NCBI RefSeq assembly: GCF_001316005.1
Contig: NZ_BBBJ01000003.1
Span: forward strand, 143,867-207,866
Reading direction: 5' to 3'
DNA: 64,000 nt
Origin: Vulcanisaeta distributa JCM 11217
GTDB lineage: Archaea > Thermoproteota > Thermoprotei > Thermoproteales > Thermocladiaceae
Every line of letters starts with the position of its first letter. Position 1 is the first letter of the stretch. A program made the translations under genes and the position numbers. Under the pieces are notes generated by a model that did not search any database, was not told the DNA's origin, and saw only the letters and a list, made by a program, of their open reading frames with translations. Shown here piece after piece: positions 49,506 through 57,957 of this stretch.

Positions 49506-51179
49506 ATGAGCGTTAAGCGTAGATCGCTGATTAGGCTTCCACTTGTTCTATTGCCAATTCCCCCCCTTCTCATAGTATCTTCAGCCTACGTATTCCTTGC
49601 ATTCCCAGTACTATACATTGTATATTCTATTAGTGATTTCTCAAGGAGGAGGTCTGTAATTAATGTTGGGTTTAGTAATGAGGTTGTCCGTGACCTAAGG
49701 GCTATGATGACCATGGATAATACGATGATTAGAGCCGAGACATTAAGCCTTAGAAGTAGGATCTCTCGTGCCCATGCAAGCATCTTGTTGGTGGTCTCGA
49801 GTAATGATGAGTTGAGGGATTGGATTAAGAGCACCGCCAGCAGAGCTTATGGGAAATTCCTAATGTTTAGGCACATCAAGTACTTCCTCAGCTACAAGGA
49901 CTTTGAGGTCACGCTAAGGAGGATCCAGCAGGGTGAAGATGTCTACTCACTTTACCTGGCGAGTACTGCCAGGTTTGACTCATCATTTAGGTGGAGGTGG
50001 ATACCATCAGTACCAATATCAAAGATACTTGCTACTAATCATGGTCGTGTATGGTCCATGGAACTAAACCTGGCAGTACTAACGCCATTCTCATTTCAGT
50101 TAATTAATGAGAGACGTGGTCTCGCCGTAATAGGTAGGGACGTTAATAATAGGGATATTTATTGGTCATTCAGTGGCTTAAGCCCTCACGTATTAATCAT
50201 TGGTCCGACGGGTGCAGGTAAGACCACACTAGCCATGAGCATTGCCTATCAGGTTAAGCGGAGGTTAGGTAATAAGGTTAAGTTGGTGATAATAGATCCT
50301 CATGGACATACGGAAGTCCTTAGTAGGTTAATTAATGCCAAAACAATCGATTTGAGCAGGAATAAAATAATAGTGAATGAATCTTCTATACTAATTGAGT
50401 CAATACGACTCTCCAATCCCCTACTCTCAATAGGTACTGAGGGTGCATTACTGCGTATGGCAGGTATCGGTGTTGATGGTATTTCAAGCATTGATGAATT
50501 AATGAGAAGACTTAGGGAGTTATCAAGCGATTTAATACTGAGGGAGGCGTATTACAACTTATACAATGCACTTGCACCAATTATTAATTACTACAATGGC
50601 TTAAGTAGTAATGCTTTGCTTAATGTGTATGACCTGCTTAATGGCGATGCAATCTTTGTAATGAGGTCAATACTAAGCAATGAATTAATTAGGTACTTAG
50701 CATTACTCATACTTCTTTCCATTGGTAAGAAGGCGATTTCTGAATGCCCTAATCCACCATGTCCGTTGAGGTACCTTGTAATAATTGATGAGGCTCATAA
50801 CGTACTTAGGCTACCAAGTGAGTACAGGGTGCTTGGCGTTGATGACTCAGTGGAGAGGATGTTTAGGGAGTTGAGGAAGTTTGGCGTGGCATTGTTTGCT
50901 TTAATGCAACCACCACTTGATGTTCTTAATGAGGGTATCCTGGGAAATATCGGTAACACCATTATATTGTCTGGAAACTCTCAATATGTGTCTCACGTAG
51001 TATCGAGTATAGGCGGCATTGATAATGACGATGCTGCATGGTTATTAAGCGGGCAATTCAGGGCTTTAGTACTGCGTCAGGGTCGACCTAAGCCAATTAA
51101 ACTAGCTTATCTTTATATTCCTAGGGAATTAATAATGGAAAAATTAATCGATGATTTTGAGGGGGGGAGGGTTGAATAA
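49506..51179 (+). CDS. Membrane-anchored HerA/VirB4-like ATPase, CedB/TedB-like candidate
   Basis: 557 aa. The N-terminus holds two membrane helices (about residues 9-21 and 25-40), then a 190-residue region. Walker A is LIIGPTGAGKTTLAM (about residue 237), Walker B is YLVIIDEAHNVLRLPSEYR, and FALMQPPLDV is the following sensor strand. N-terminal membrane helices plus this ATPase is the layout of CedB in archaeal DNA uptake. Whether it belongs to Ced or Ted cannot be shown: no cedA-like multi-pass protein or pilin was found nearby. It ends with a G7 run (51161-51167) in FEGGRVE. SAM decarboxylase is convergent. Confidence 0.75.
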   Translation: MSVKRRSLIRLPLVLLPIPPLLIVSSAYVFLAFPVLYIVYSISDFSRRRSVINVGFSNEVVRDLRAMMTMDNTMIRAETLSLRSRISRAHASILLVVSSNDELRDWIKSTASRAYGKFLMFRHIKYFLSYKDFEVTLRRIQQGEDVYSLYLASTARFDSSFRWRWIPSVPISKILATNHGRVWSMELNLAVLTPFSFQLINERRGLAVIGRDVNNRDIYWSFSGLSPHVLIIGPTGAGKTTLAMSIAYQVKRRLGNKVKLVIIDPHGHTEVLSRLINAKTIDLSRNKIIVNESSILIESIRLSNPLLSIGTEGALLRMAGIGVDGISSIDELMRRLRELSSDLILREAYYNLYNALAPIINYYNGLSSNALLNVYDLLNGDAIFVMRSILSNELIRYLALLILLSIGKKAISECPNPPCPLRYLVIIDEAHNVLRLPSEYRVLGVDDSVERMFRELRKFGVALFALMQPPLDVLNEGILGNIGNTIILSGNSQYVSHVVSSIGGIDNDDAAWLLSGQFRALVLRQGRPKPIKLAYLYIPRELIMEKLIDDFEGGRVE

Positions 51180-51186
51180 GTAGCAT

Positions 51187-51635
51187 TCAACTCACGTTCC
51201 CACCGCCATTCTCATTATTATTAACGTTATTATTGGCGTAGTATGACCGGTCAGATACGAAGACCTCTACCTTCTTTGCATTTAAGCTCTTGGCTATGTA
51301 TTCGAAGGCTGACATTGGGTTTGTATGGTTACCGCAGGTGTATACGTCTACCGTGGCATACTCATGCTCAGGCCAGGTGTGGATTGATATGTGGCTCTCG
51401 GCAACTATGGCTACTACGGATATTCCACCATTAACTCCAAACTTGTAGTAGAAGGTTGACACAACAAGCGCACCGGCTATGTCGGCTGCCTCTTTGACTA
51501 TTTTCAGTAGGTATATTTCATCCTTAAGTAATTCTCTATTGCAGCCATATAGATTTCCATATACGTGTACCCCCCCATACACTAATGCATTCCTTTCCCT
51601 GCCCCCCCCAGTTCTATTAGGGTTTGGGTCGTCAT
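51187..51635 (-). CDS. speD: S-adenosylmethionine decarboxylase (proenzyme), one frameshift
   Basis: Pyruvoyl enzyme that supplies aminopropyl groups for polyamines. The body has VYGNLYGCNRELL, and SHISIHTWPEHEYATVDVYTCG contains the Ser cleavage site at ESHISIHTWPE and the Cys of the active site. About 150 aa. I place the start at ATG 51635 (MTTQTLIELG), which joins the body in frame when the C8 run 51602-51609 is six or three. Without that repair the open frame begins only at 51582. A second C7 (51570-51576) adds Gly in YGGVHVYG. Convergent with the ATPase gene. Confidence 0.85.
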
Positions 51636-51706
51636 CTTCCCCCCCAATATTGAACGTTTTTTGAGTAATGCGTACCCAACCCCCCCTATATAAACATATC
51701 CCCCCC
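51570..51706 (+). repeat. Cluster of five C runs (C7, C8, C7, C7, C7)
   Basis: Runs at 51570-51576, 51602-51609, 51639-51645, 51680-51686 and 51700-51706 cover the 5' end and upstream region of the S-adenosylmethionine decarboxylase gene. Three lie outside any reading frame, and two flank a TATA-like tatataaa. Confidence 0.9.
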
Positions 51707-51764
51707 TAAAATTAGCGGTATTACCTTGAAATAGCGAGGTATACGGTTTAGATCATTGGAGGAT

Positions 51765-51780
51765 AAGTATTAAATACTTC
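51765..51780 (+). promoter_or_regulatory. TATA box of the PHI gene
   Basis: aagtattaaatacttc, an imperfect palindrome centred 28 bp before ATG 51800. Leaderless promoter; the symmetry could also mark a regulator site. Confidence 0.55.
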
Positions 51781-51799
51781 AAGTGTAATTCTCTGTTGA

Positions 51800-52414
51800 A
51801 TGGAAGGACTAGATTATTTTAAGAGTGCGTATGTAGAGATTGGAAATTTTATTTTAAATGCTCTCAATATTATTAATATGAAGGAGGTCGAATTATTCGT
51901 GGATGCCTTAATAAATGTTTATAATGATGATAAGAAGGTCCTCGTTGTTGGTGCAGGTAGGTCAGGGCTCGTGGGTAGGGCGTTCGCAATGAGGTTGATG
52001 CACCTTGGATTTAGGTCATACGTGCTTGGTGAAACAATAACGCCTAGCGTTGGTGATGGTGACCTCGTGGTTGCCATTTCCGGTAGTGGTACTACAACTA
52101 TGGTCGTGGCTGCGGCTGAGGCGGCTAAGAAGATGAGGGCTAGGGTTGTCGCGATAACGAGTTATAGGGACTCACCACTGGCTAATTATGCTGACTTAAT
52201 TGTTCAGGTACCTGGTAGGACTAAGGTGGCTAAGATGGATGATTACTTTGCCAGGCAGATACTCGGTCTTCATGAGCCTCTGGCGCCATTGGGTACGCTC
52301 TTTGAGGATACCGCCATGGTACTCCTCGATGCGATTATTGCAGAATTAATGCATAGGCTTAAGAAGACGGAGGATGAGATAAAGAGTAGGCATGCGAATA
52401 TTGAGGTACCCTAA
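51800..52414 (+). CDS. hxlB: 6-phospho-3-hexuloisomerase (SIS domain)
   Basis: Interconverts hexulose-6-phosphate and fructose-6-phosphate; in archaea this runs in the ribulose-monophosphate direction that makes pentose phosphate. The SIS fold has VVGAGRSGLVGRAFAMRLMHLG and VVAISGSGTTTMVVAAAEAAKK, and the C-terminal LGTLFEDTAMVLLDAII is specific to this family. 204 aa, intact. No G/C run inside the gene, which is unusual here. Confidence 0.88.
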   Translation: MEGLDYFKSAYVEIGNFILNALNIINMKEVELFVDALINVYNDDKKVLVVGAGRSGLVGRAFAMRLMHLGFRSYVLGETITPSVGDGDLVVAISGSGTTTMVVAAAEAAKKMRARVVAITSYRDSPLANYADLIVQVPGRTKVAKMDDYFARQILGLHEPLAPLGTLFEDTAMVLLDAIIAELMHRLKKTEDEIKSRHANIEVP

Positions 52415-52435
52415 GCTTAAAACCTAAGCCCCCCC

Positions 52436-53567
52436 TCACTCCTCACTTTCCATAGCCCTAATGCCAACATTTATGAGGCGCTTAAACACCCTATCAATAA
52501 GCCTAACGTAAACGCCCTTCTGCCCAACGAAGCGCCGAAGGCGTTCTTCTTAACTGTGACCATTAGCTCGGGGGCCGGCGAAGTCTACATCAACGATGTG
52601 CTTACCAATCCAACCCACTGGGTGAAGTGCCCTAATCCACTCCTTGAAGTTTAGGTTCATCTCCACGGTCCTAACCCTCAGGTTACTCTCACCCTCAATA
52701 GCCTTAATCCTCTCACCACCCTTACCAACCACCCTGCCGAGATGACCCTCCTTAGCTATTATTAATGCGTCAGGCACATTCTCGCTCTTAATGCCTAGGT
52801 TCTCCTTCTCCTGCTTAAACTCAATCACCGTAACCACATCAGCGTCGGGTGCGTGAACCCTTATCAAGTCGAGTATCTGCCTCTCCGTATTACTCAATTC
52901 CCTCTTCCTCATCCTCAACTCGAAGGAAACCTTAACACCCCTCTTGGCGCCAGGTCTAACGATGTCCTTAAGGCCCAGGTCCACAACCACCGCATTTTCC
53001 TCATTAAGTAGAACCTCCCTGAGCAGTGTTGCGCCATCCTTCTCAACACCAAGTGGTCTCTGGAGCACTGGGTCCCCCCGCAATTATCAATCGTGAATTC
53101 CTACCAATCCTCATGAGAATCTCTGCAGCATTCTCAGGCTGGGTGCTCTGGGCATCATCTAGGAATATTAATGAGTCATCAAAAGTCCTACCCCCCCTTA
53201 GGTAGGACACGTCGGTGACCATTACCTTACCCTCCTGGAGAAGCTTGGTTATCTCCTCCCTATCCATTAACCCCCCCTCAAGAATATCCTCAAGATACGC
53301 GGAGGCGATTTTATAGTACAGGTCACCAAGCTCCTCAGGCGTTAATGACTTACCCGTGCTCACGTCAACCACGGGCCTAGCAATTATGAATCGCTTATAG
53401 GTCCCTGCAAGTACTGAGGATATGCCGTAAACGCATGATATTAGGCTCTTGCCAGTACCCGTTGGTCCGAAGACGCCCACTATCTCATTCCTCGAATCCT
53501 TAAGTGCATTTAGGAATCTCTCCTGTCCGATACTCATTGGCTTAATTTTATCTAGTAATGACGACAT
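52436..53567 (-). CDS. PhoH-like ATPase with C-terminal KH domain, frameshifts
   Basis: The N-terminus MSSLLDKIKPMSIGQERFLNAL leads to VGVFGPTGTGKSLIS (Walker A), ARPVVDV, YLRGGRTFDDSLIFLDDAQ (Walker B) and LIIAGDP. The C-terminal half is a KH-type RNA-binding domain, GHLGRVVGKGGERIKAIE (GxxG loop). Breaks: C6 at 53074-53079 (five restores IIAGDPVLQRP), G5 at 52570-52574 (four restores FAGPELMVTVKKNAFG) and one near 52534. The true stop is TGA 52436-52438. About 375 aa. RNA-linked ATPase of unknown target. C7 at 53191-53197 adds Gly in RGRTF. Confidence 0.75.
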
Positions 53568-53610
53568 CGAATCATGATTAACTAATGGGTTTTTAAATCC
53601 TTACCCGTGA

Positions 53611-54152
53611 CTAACCAAACGTAGCCTTCACGGGCGTAATTCTCTCACGGCAAACCTCCCTAGCCAATTTAACTGGATCGTCAAAATACCTAATTCTGAT
53701 TACTCTCCTATCATCAACATACTCAGGGAAGGCCTTGGGCAGTGCATCACTACTTAGGTTGGTCCCAACGAGCACGTATGCAGGCTTACCCATTGCATAG
53801 GCTAGGAGCACCTCTATTATCGTTCCAGCACCACCGCCTAACGCCACGAGGACGTCACTCGACCTAACCATTATGACAGACCTACACCTAAACTCACACC
53901 CACTATCAATCCTAACAACACCACTTGGCAACTCAACGTCATACCTCTCCAGGGGGGGTAGCACAACGGCAATCCTAAAGCCTAGTTTCAATGCCTCATC
54001 AATTATCGTCTTCATGAACCCCCCCAATAACCACCAAGCAGTAGTGTGGCTGTTGGGCATTGAGAATGAAGCTCCTTGAGGAATTCCCTGGCCATGGCCT
54101 CGGTCTTAGGATCCACGGGGGGGCTTGAATGGGCTGCTATGGCGATCTGCAT
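53611..54152 (-). CDS. LOG-like (TIGR00725-type) nucleotide-binding protein, one frameshift
   Basis: Rossmann-type protein, about 180 aa. ATG 54152 (MQIAIAAHSSPPVDPKTEAM) continues to a G-run at 54019-54025 (seven; five restores GGYWGFMKTIID). The main frame has ALGGGAGTIIEVLLAYAMGKPAYVL, the family's GGxGTxxE motif. Members hydrolyse nucleotides such as cytokinin precursors; the substrate in archaea is unknown. G7 at 53952-53958 and C7 at 54117-54123 (G on the plus strand) encode Pro-Pro. Confidence 0.75.
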
Positions 54153-54191
54153 CGCTACTACGCTGAACTAAGTGCTTATAATGCTTAATCC

Positions 54192-55249
54192 TCATCGACT
54201 ATTCATTGATTCTCTAAGCATCGGTATTATGTGGTTATCAATTACGTAGTTAATGACTTCCCTACAACCATTACAGTTAATGGTTGATACCCTAAACGTG
54301 GGTATTGACTTATCAATAACCGCCACACCACTTAATGCCGTATTCACCTCATCCTCCGTGGCAATGTCAATCTTATTCACAAGTAATAGCAATGGTGTAC
54401 CACTAAAACTGCCTCGGATCTCTCTCAACAGGTTTAACTGTTCCGTTAATGAGTAACCACTGTGACTCGTTGGGTCCAGTATGAAGATTATGACCCTCGC
54501 CAAGTACTTCAGCGCCAGTATTGCCTGAAGCTCAATCTTATTGCGCTCACTTAATGGCCTATCAAGGAGACCCGGCGTATCTATTACCTGGACCTTCACG
54601 TCATTGAGAACCGTGAAATGACCAACATGAAGCTCCTTAGTTGTGAATGGGTACTCAGCGATCTTAGGCTTACCGCTGCTTACGCACCTAACGAAGCTAC
54701 TCTTCCCAACATTGGGCATTCCGGAGACCACAATCGTGAATAGGCTCGGGTCTATGTTCGGTAACTTATCGAGCTTAGCCGCTGCACCCTTTAGGAAGTC
54801 AAGCTCCGGCTTTAGGTCCATGAGTAAGTCCTTAATTCTCGCCAGGAAGTTCCTCCTAGCCCTAATTATGTCATTACTCGTTGTGGCGGACCTTATGGCA
54901 ATCACGGCATCCTTATAAATCGATGAGAGAGCCTTCGTAGCATGACCAACCTTCGCCAGAGAGTGCTTGTACGTGGCCCTATCAATCATTAACTCAATCA
55001 ATTCCCTATAGAATGGGTGCAGGGAATCAAGAAAGGGCATCCCGAGGGCCACATCGCGAAAGGCATCGCTCAGGTACTTCCTAACCTCCCTAACCCTTCT
55101 CAACTCAAGTCTCCTCAGCCTATCAATGCCGGGTTCAATGCTTGGATTCCTGGCCTGAAGGCTAAAGTAAACACCGACCACGCATTCCACAACTCCTCAC
55201 TAGTTGGTACGTGGGGGGGCGCCTTAATCACGTTAATGACCAACGCCAT
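54192..55249 (-). CDS. NOG1-type GTPase, one frameshift
   Basis: Ribosome-assembly-type GTPase, about 352 aa. ATG 55249 gives MALVINVIKAPPHVPTSEEL; one A is missing near 55189 before CVVGVYFSLQARNPS. The NOG N-terminal helices follow, then IVVSGMPNVGKSSFVRCVSSGKP (G1), IDTPGL (G3), LLVNKID (G4) and a C-terminal domain. Most NOG proteins are involved in the large subunit. G7 on the plus strand (55213-55219) gives APPHVPT. Next gene is LOG-like, 40 bp away, same strand. Confidence 0.85.
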
Positions 55250-55336
55250 TACCAAAGCCCCCTTAATAAACGTTTAACCAAATAATATACATAACCTAAA
55301 TAGCCACAGTAATTAATAGGCGATAATAATTAGTTA

Positions 55337-55918
55337 ATGATGATGAGTATTAACAAATTGAGCGTGGCAGGGCTCCTAATATTCATTGGCGTGGCCGAGT
55401 TTCTACTACTAATGCTAATCGCCGAGGCTCTTTATCCAGGGTACTCCGTTTCCAGGAACTACATTAGTGACCTTGGCGTTGGGCCTACGGCGATTATATT
55501 CAACTCCTCAATAATAATCATGGGCCTCCTACTAATAATTGCTGCTGTCCTCATATGGGGACTTAGTAAGGTCTTTGCGGTAACGATAGCCCTAACGGGC
55601 ATTGGCGCAATGGGTGTCGGCATATTCCCAGAGACGATTCACCCATTCCACCTAATCTTCGCATTAATAGCCTTCCTATTCGCATCGATATCGTCATACC
55701 CAACAATAAAGATATCAAGAAGCCCAGGGAGAGCACTATGGCCAATACTAGGCACGATAAGCCTCATAGCCCTAATACTATACATAATGCACATGTACCT
55801 AGGCCTAGGCCCAGGCGGGATGGAAAGAATGATAGTATACCCAAACCTAATCTGGGCTTTAGCCTTTAGCGCAGAACTAATGAACTATCAACAACCAAAA
55901 CCATCACAAAAAGCTTAA
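55337..55918 (+). CDS. DUF998 membrane protein
   Basis: 193 aa, six hydrophobic helices. Seen: LYPGYSVSRNYISDLGVGPTA and IFPETIHPFHLIFALIAF, both characteristic of DUF998, and LGLGPGGMERMIVYPNLIWAL near the end. Function unknown. Two in-frame Met precede MSINKLS, so the start could be ATG 55337, 55340 or 55346. No G/C run inside the gene. It ends 29 bp before the tRNA. Confidence 0.8.
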   Translation: MMMSINKLSVAGLLIFIGVAEFLLLMLIAEALYPGYSVSRNYISDLGVGPTAIIFNSSIIIMGLLLIIAAVLIWGLSKVFAVTIALTGIGAMGVGIFPETIHPFHLIFALIAFLFASISSYPTIKISRSPGRALWPILGTISLIALILYIMHMYLGLGPGGMERMIVYPNLIWALAFSAELMNYQQPKPSQKA

Positions 55919-55927
55919 AATTCCTCA

Positions 55928-55934
55928 GGGGGGG
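55928..55934 (+). repeat. Intergenic run of seven G
   Basis: Homopolymer between the DUF998 gene and tRNA-Thr, in non-coding DNA. Confidence 0.9.
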
Positions 55935-55946
55935 AAACACACACTC

Positions 55947-56027
55947 GCCCCGGTAGCTCAGCCTGGTAGAGCGCCTCACTGGTAATGAGGAGGTCCCGGG
56001 TTCGAATCCCGGCCGGGGGGGGCTCCA
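55947..56027 (+). tRNA. trnT: tRNA-Thr (GGT) with over-long acceptor strand and encoded CCA
   Basis: 5' acceptor GCCCCGG, D arm, anticodon arm cctcac/tggtaat/gagg with GGT, T arm cccgg/gttcgaat/cccgg. The 3' acceptor should read CCGGGGC before T-CCA, but has eight G (56015-56022) instead of four. The four extra bases cannot pair with the intact GCCCC on the other strand. Everything else about the gene is normal. Confidence 0.9.
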
Positions 56028-56122
56028 ACATCGATTTTAGGTTTGGTATGCGTTTTCCTGGTTTATTTGCGGTGGTTTACTTGATTGATTAATGTTTTTA
56101 ATTTTGTGTTTGGCTTGTTTTT

Positions 56123-57566
56123 GTGCGTGTGTTTAGGTTACGTAATGTTTGGATGGTGACATTGCTTGTTTTGATTTTGTTCGTCCTTGTGGTTTTATAT
56201 GTATTGAATATTTCACGTTTTTGCTGCGAGTTCTAAAGTTGGTGTGGGTGGGGGGGTTTGGGGGGGCATTTCTGTTTCTAATTATTCATGCCCTGAACAC
56301 TTTTCTCAATATTTCATCGATGTACCCGTGTTGATTTATTATGGTTCTAAATTAGTTGGTAATTTTACGACGTTGATTAGTGTTAATGCTTCTCAAATGC
56401 CGTATGGGTGTGTGTACATGGTTAGTGTCGATATTAACAATAGTTATTTTGGCTATGTTCCATTAATTGCTAATGCCAGTTATGACTTCCTCAATGATTC
56501 GGTGATACTAAGTGGTGAATCTATGGCATTAAGTAGGTACCCTGGTCTTAAGAATTCGTCCCTCTTAATACCATTGTTAAATGATATGAATGCTGTGCTT
56601 CAAAATTACCTGGGCAATTACGTGATTACTGCCTGGTATCCAGCATTGAGTATTAGTGTTGTGCGTGTTGGGGGGGATCGTATATATTCTAAATCCTCCA
56701 TAATATTTATCGTAGATTTAAATGAAAGTAATGGGATTGGGCTCGTTCTCGTGAATTTCACAATTAATGATATAAATGGAGTAAATGGCTCAGTGATAAT
56801 ACAGGTAGTTCCTAGGAATTCTTCAATACTAGGTATGAGACTTACAGCAGCCAATTCTTGTTATGCCGTTAACTGGGCTGGTGTCGTAGGTTCCTTTGAT
56901 ATTCCAATAATTGATGGTGCCACTGCCGTAGTGAATATACCCAGTGATGTCATGCCAATACCTACGGCTCCATTAAACAGCCAAGCAGTTGCTGCTTGGG
57001 TTGGATTAACAAATGGTTCTATGGCTAATGTTTGTGCCAATAGTTTTAGCGGCTTGGGTGTGCCTTACGTGCAAGTTGGTTGGTTATGGTATGATAATGA
57101 AATCACAATATTTTGGTCAGGCGGTTCTGTTGGTCATATTATTGAGCCTATCATGTCATTGCCATACAAGGATCTTTCTAATGCGGGTATATCTATTCAT
57201 ATTGATCATGTGCGGGGTTATTGGTATGGTGTATTTATTATTCCCGGCCATTACTATATTACGGCGCTCCTGGGTGTTGAGCCAAATTACGTGTTTAAAG
57301 GTTTTCAGTTTCTAGTCAACGCACCACTAAATAGTTATTATGGTGAATATTACTTACTGCCTCAGTGGTATCCATATATTCAATTTATGAATTGCTCGGT
57401 AAGCACTATGAATAGGGAATTCTCACTTAATCAACTCATTCGCTTATTGAATGTGACGATTTATCAGGTTGATATGAGTGGTTATGGTAATGGTGGTTAT
57501 AGTAATTCGGCCTATGTTAATTATGTGGAGAGTAATGATGGTTTTGATGTGCATTGGTCAGGTTGA
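56123..57566 (+). CDS. Exported protein, one frameshift
   Basis: GTG 56123 opens with RVFRLRNV and the hydrophobic WMVTLLVLILFVLVVLYVLNISRF (signal-anchor). The frame shifts at a run of five T near 56218 (four fits, joining FAASSKVG). The outside domain of about 440 aa is rich in Asn, Ser, Val and Tyr with NxS/T sites, plus SNYSCPEHFSQ near the front and a second Cys pair later (NSCYAV, NVCANS). Two G7 runs (56250-56256, 56260-56266) are 3 bp apart in GGGVWGGI. No family recognised. Confidence 0.55.
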
Positions 57567-57630
57567 TTTGGTGGTTTTCTCTTTCTATTAAACATTAATT
57601 TTTTATACTTCCCTGGGACCTGGTTTTATA

Positions 57631-57957
57631 ATGGATGGGCAGGAGTTGAGGCAGAGGCGTGGTGCGCCAGGTTATAGGGTTACTAAGTTACCGTATAGGG
57701 TTAGGGTTTACCTGAATAATCAAGTCCTCATACCCGCGAGTCTCGTGAGGGTCCTGGGTATTTCTGGGCTTAAGTACGCGGTCATCACCATCTCCTACAA
57801 CGGCATACCAATCACTATTAAGGGCGTTAAGCTGCTGAGGACCAAGCACACCGACTCTAGGCAGTTCACAATACCCAGGGATGTCAGGGAGGCCTACGGC
57901 ATTAGGCCTGGTGATGAGGTTGAGATAATAGACATAAAGCCCTTCAGACTATCCTAA
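57631..57957 (+). CDS. AbrB/SpoVT-family DNA-binding protein, 108 aa
   Basis: The C-terminal swapped-hairpin domain is RQFTIPRDVREAYGIRPGDEVEIIDI, standard for AbrB. The N-terminal half VYLNNQVLIPASLVRVLGISG looks like a second, divergent copy, giving a tandem. ATG 57631. In archaea such proteins act as local regulators or antitoxins. It ends 4 bp inside the convergent membrane gene. No partner toxin is visible. Confidence 0.75.
   Translation: MDGQELRQRRGAPGYRVTKLPYRVRVYLNNQVLIPASLVRVLGISGLKYAVITISYNGIPITIKGVKLLRTKHTDSRQFTIPRDVREAYGIRPGDEVEIIDIKPFRLS

Noticed and set aside
51243..51664. Plus-strand frames opposite S-adenosylmethionine decarboxylase
   Set aside because: They are antisense shadows; the minus-strand frame has clear family motifs.
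51765..51780. Palindrome aagtattaaatactt as an operator
   Set aside because: It coincides with the TATA box, where AT symmetry is common; nothing else supports a regulator.
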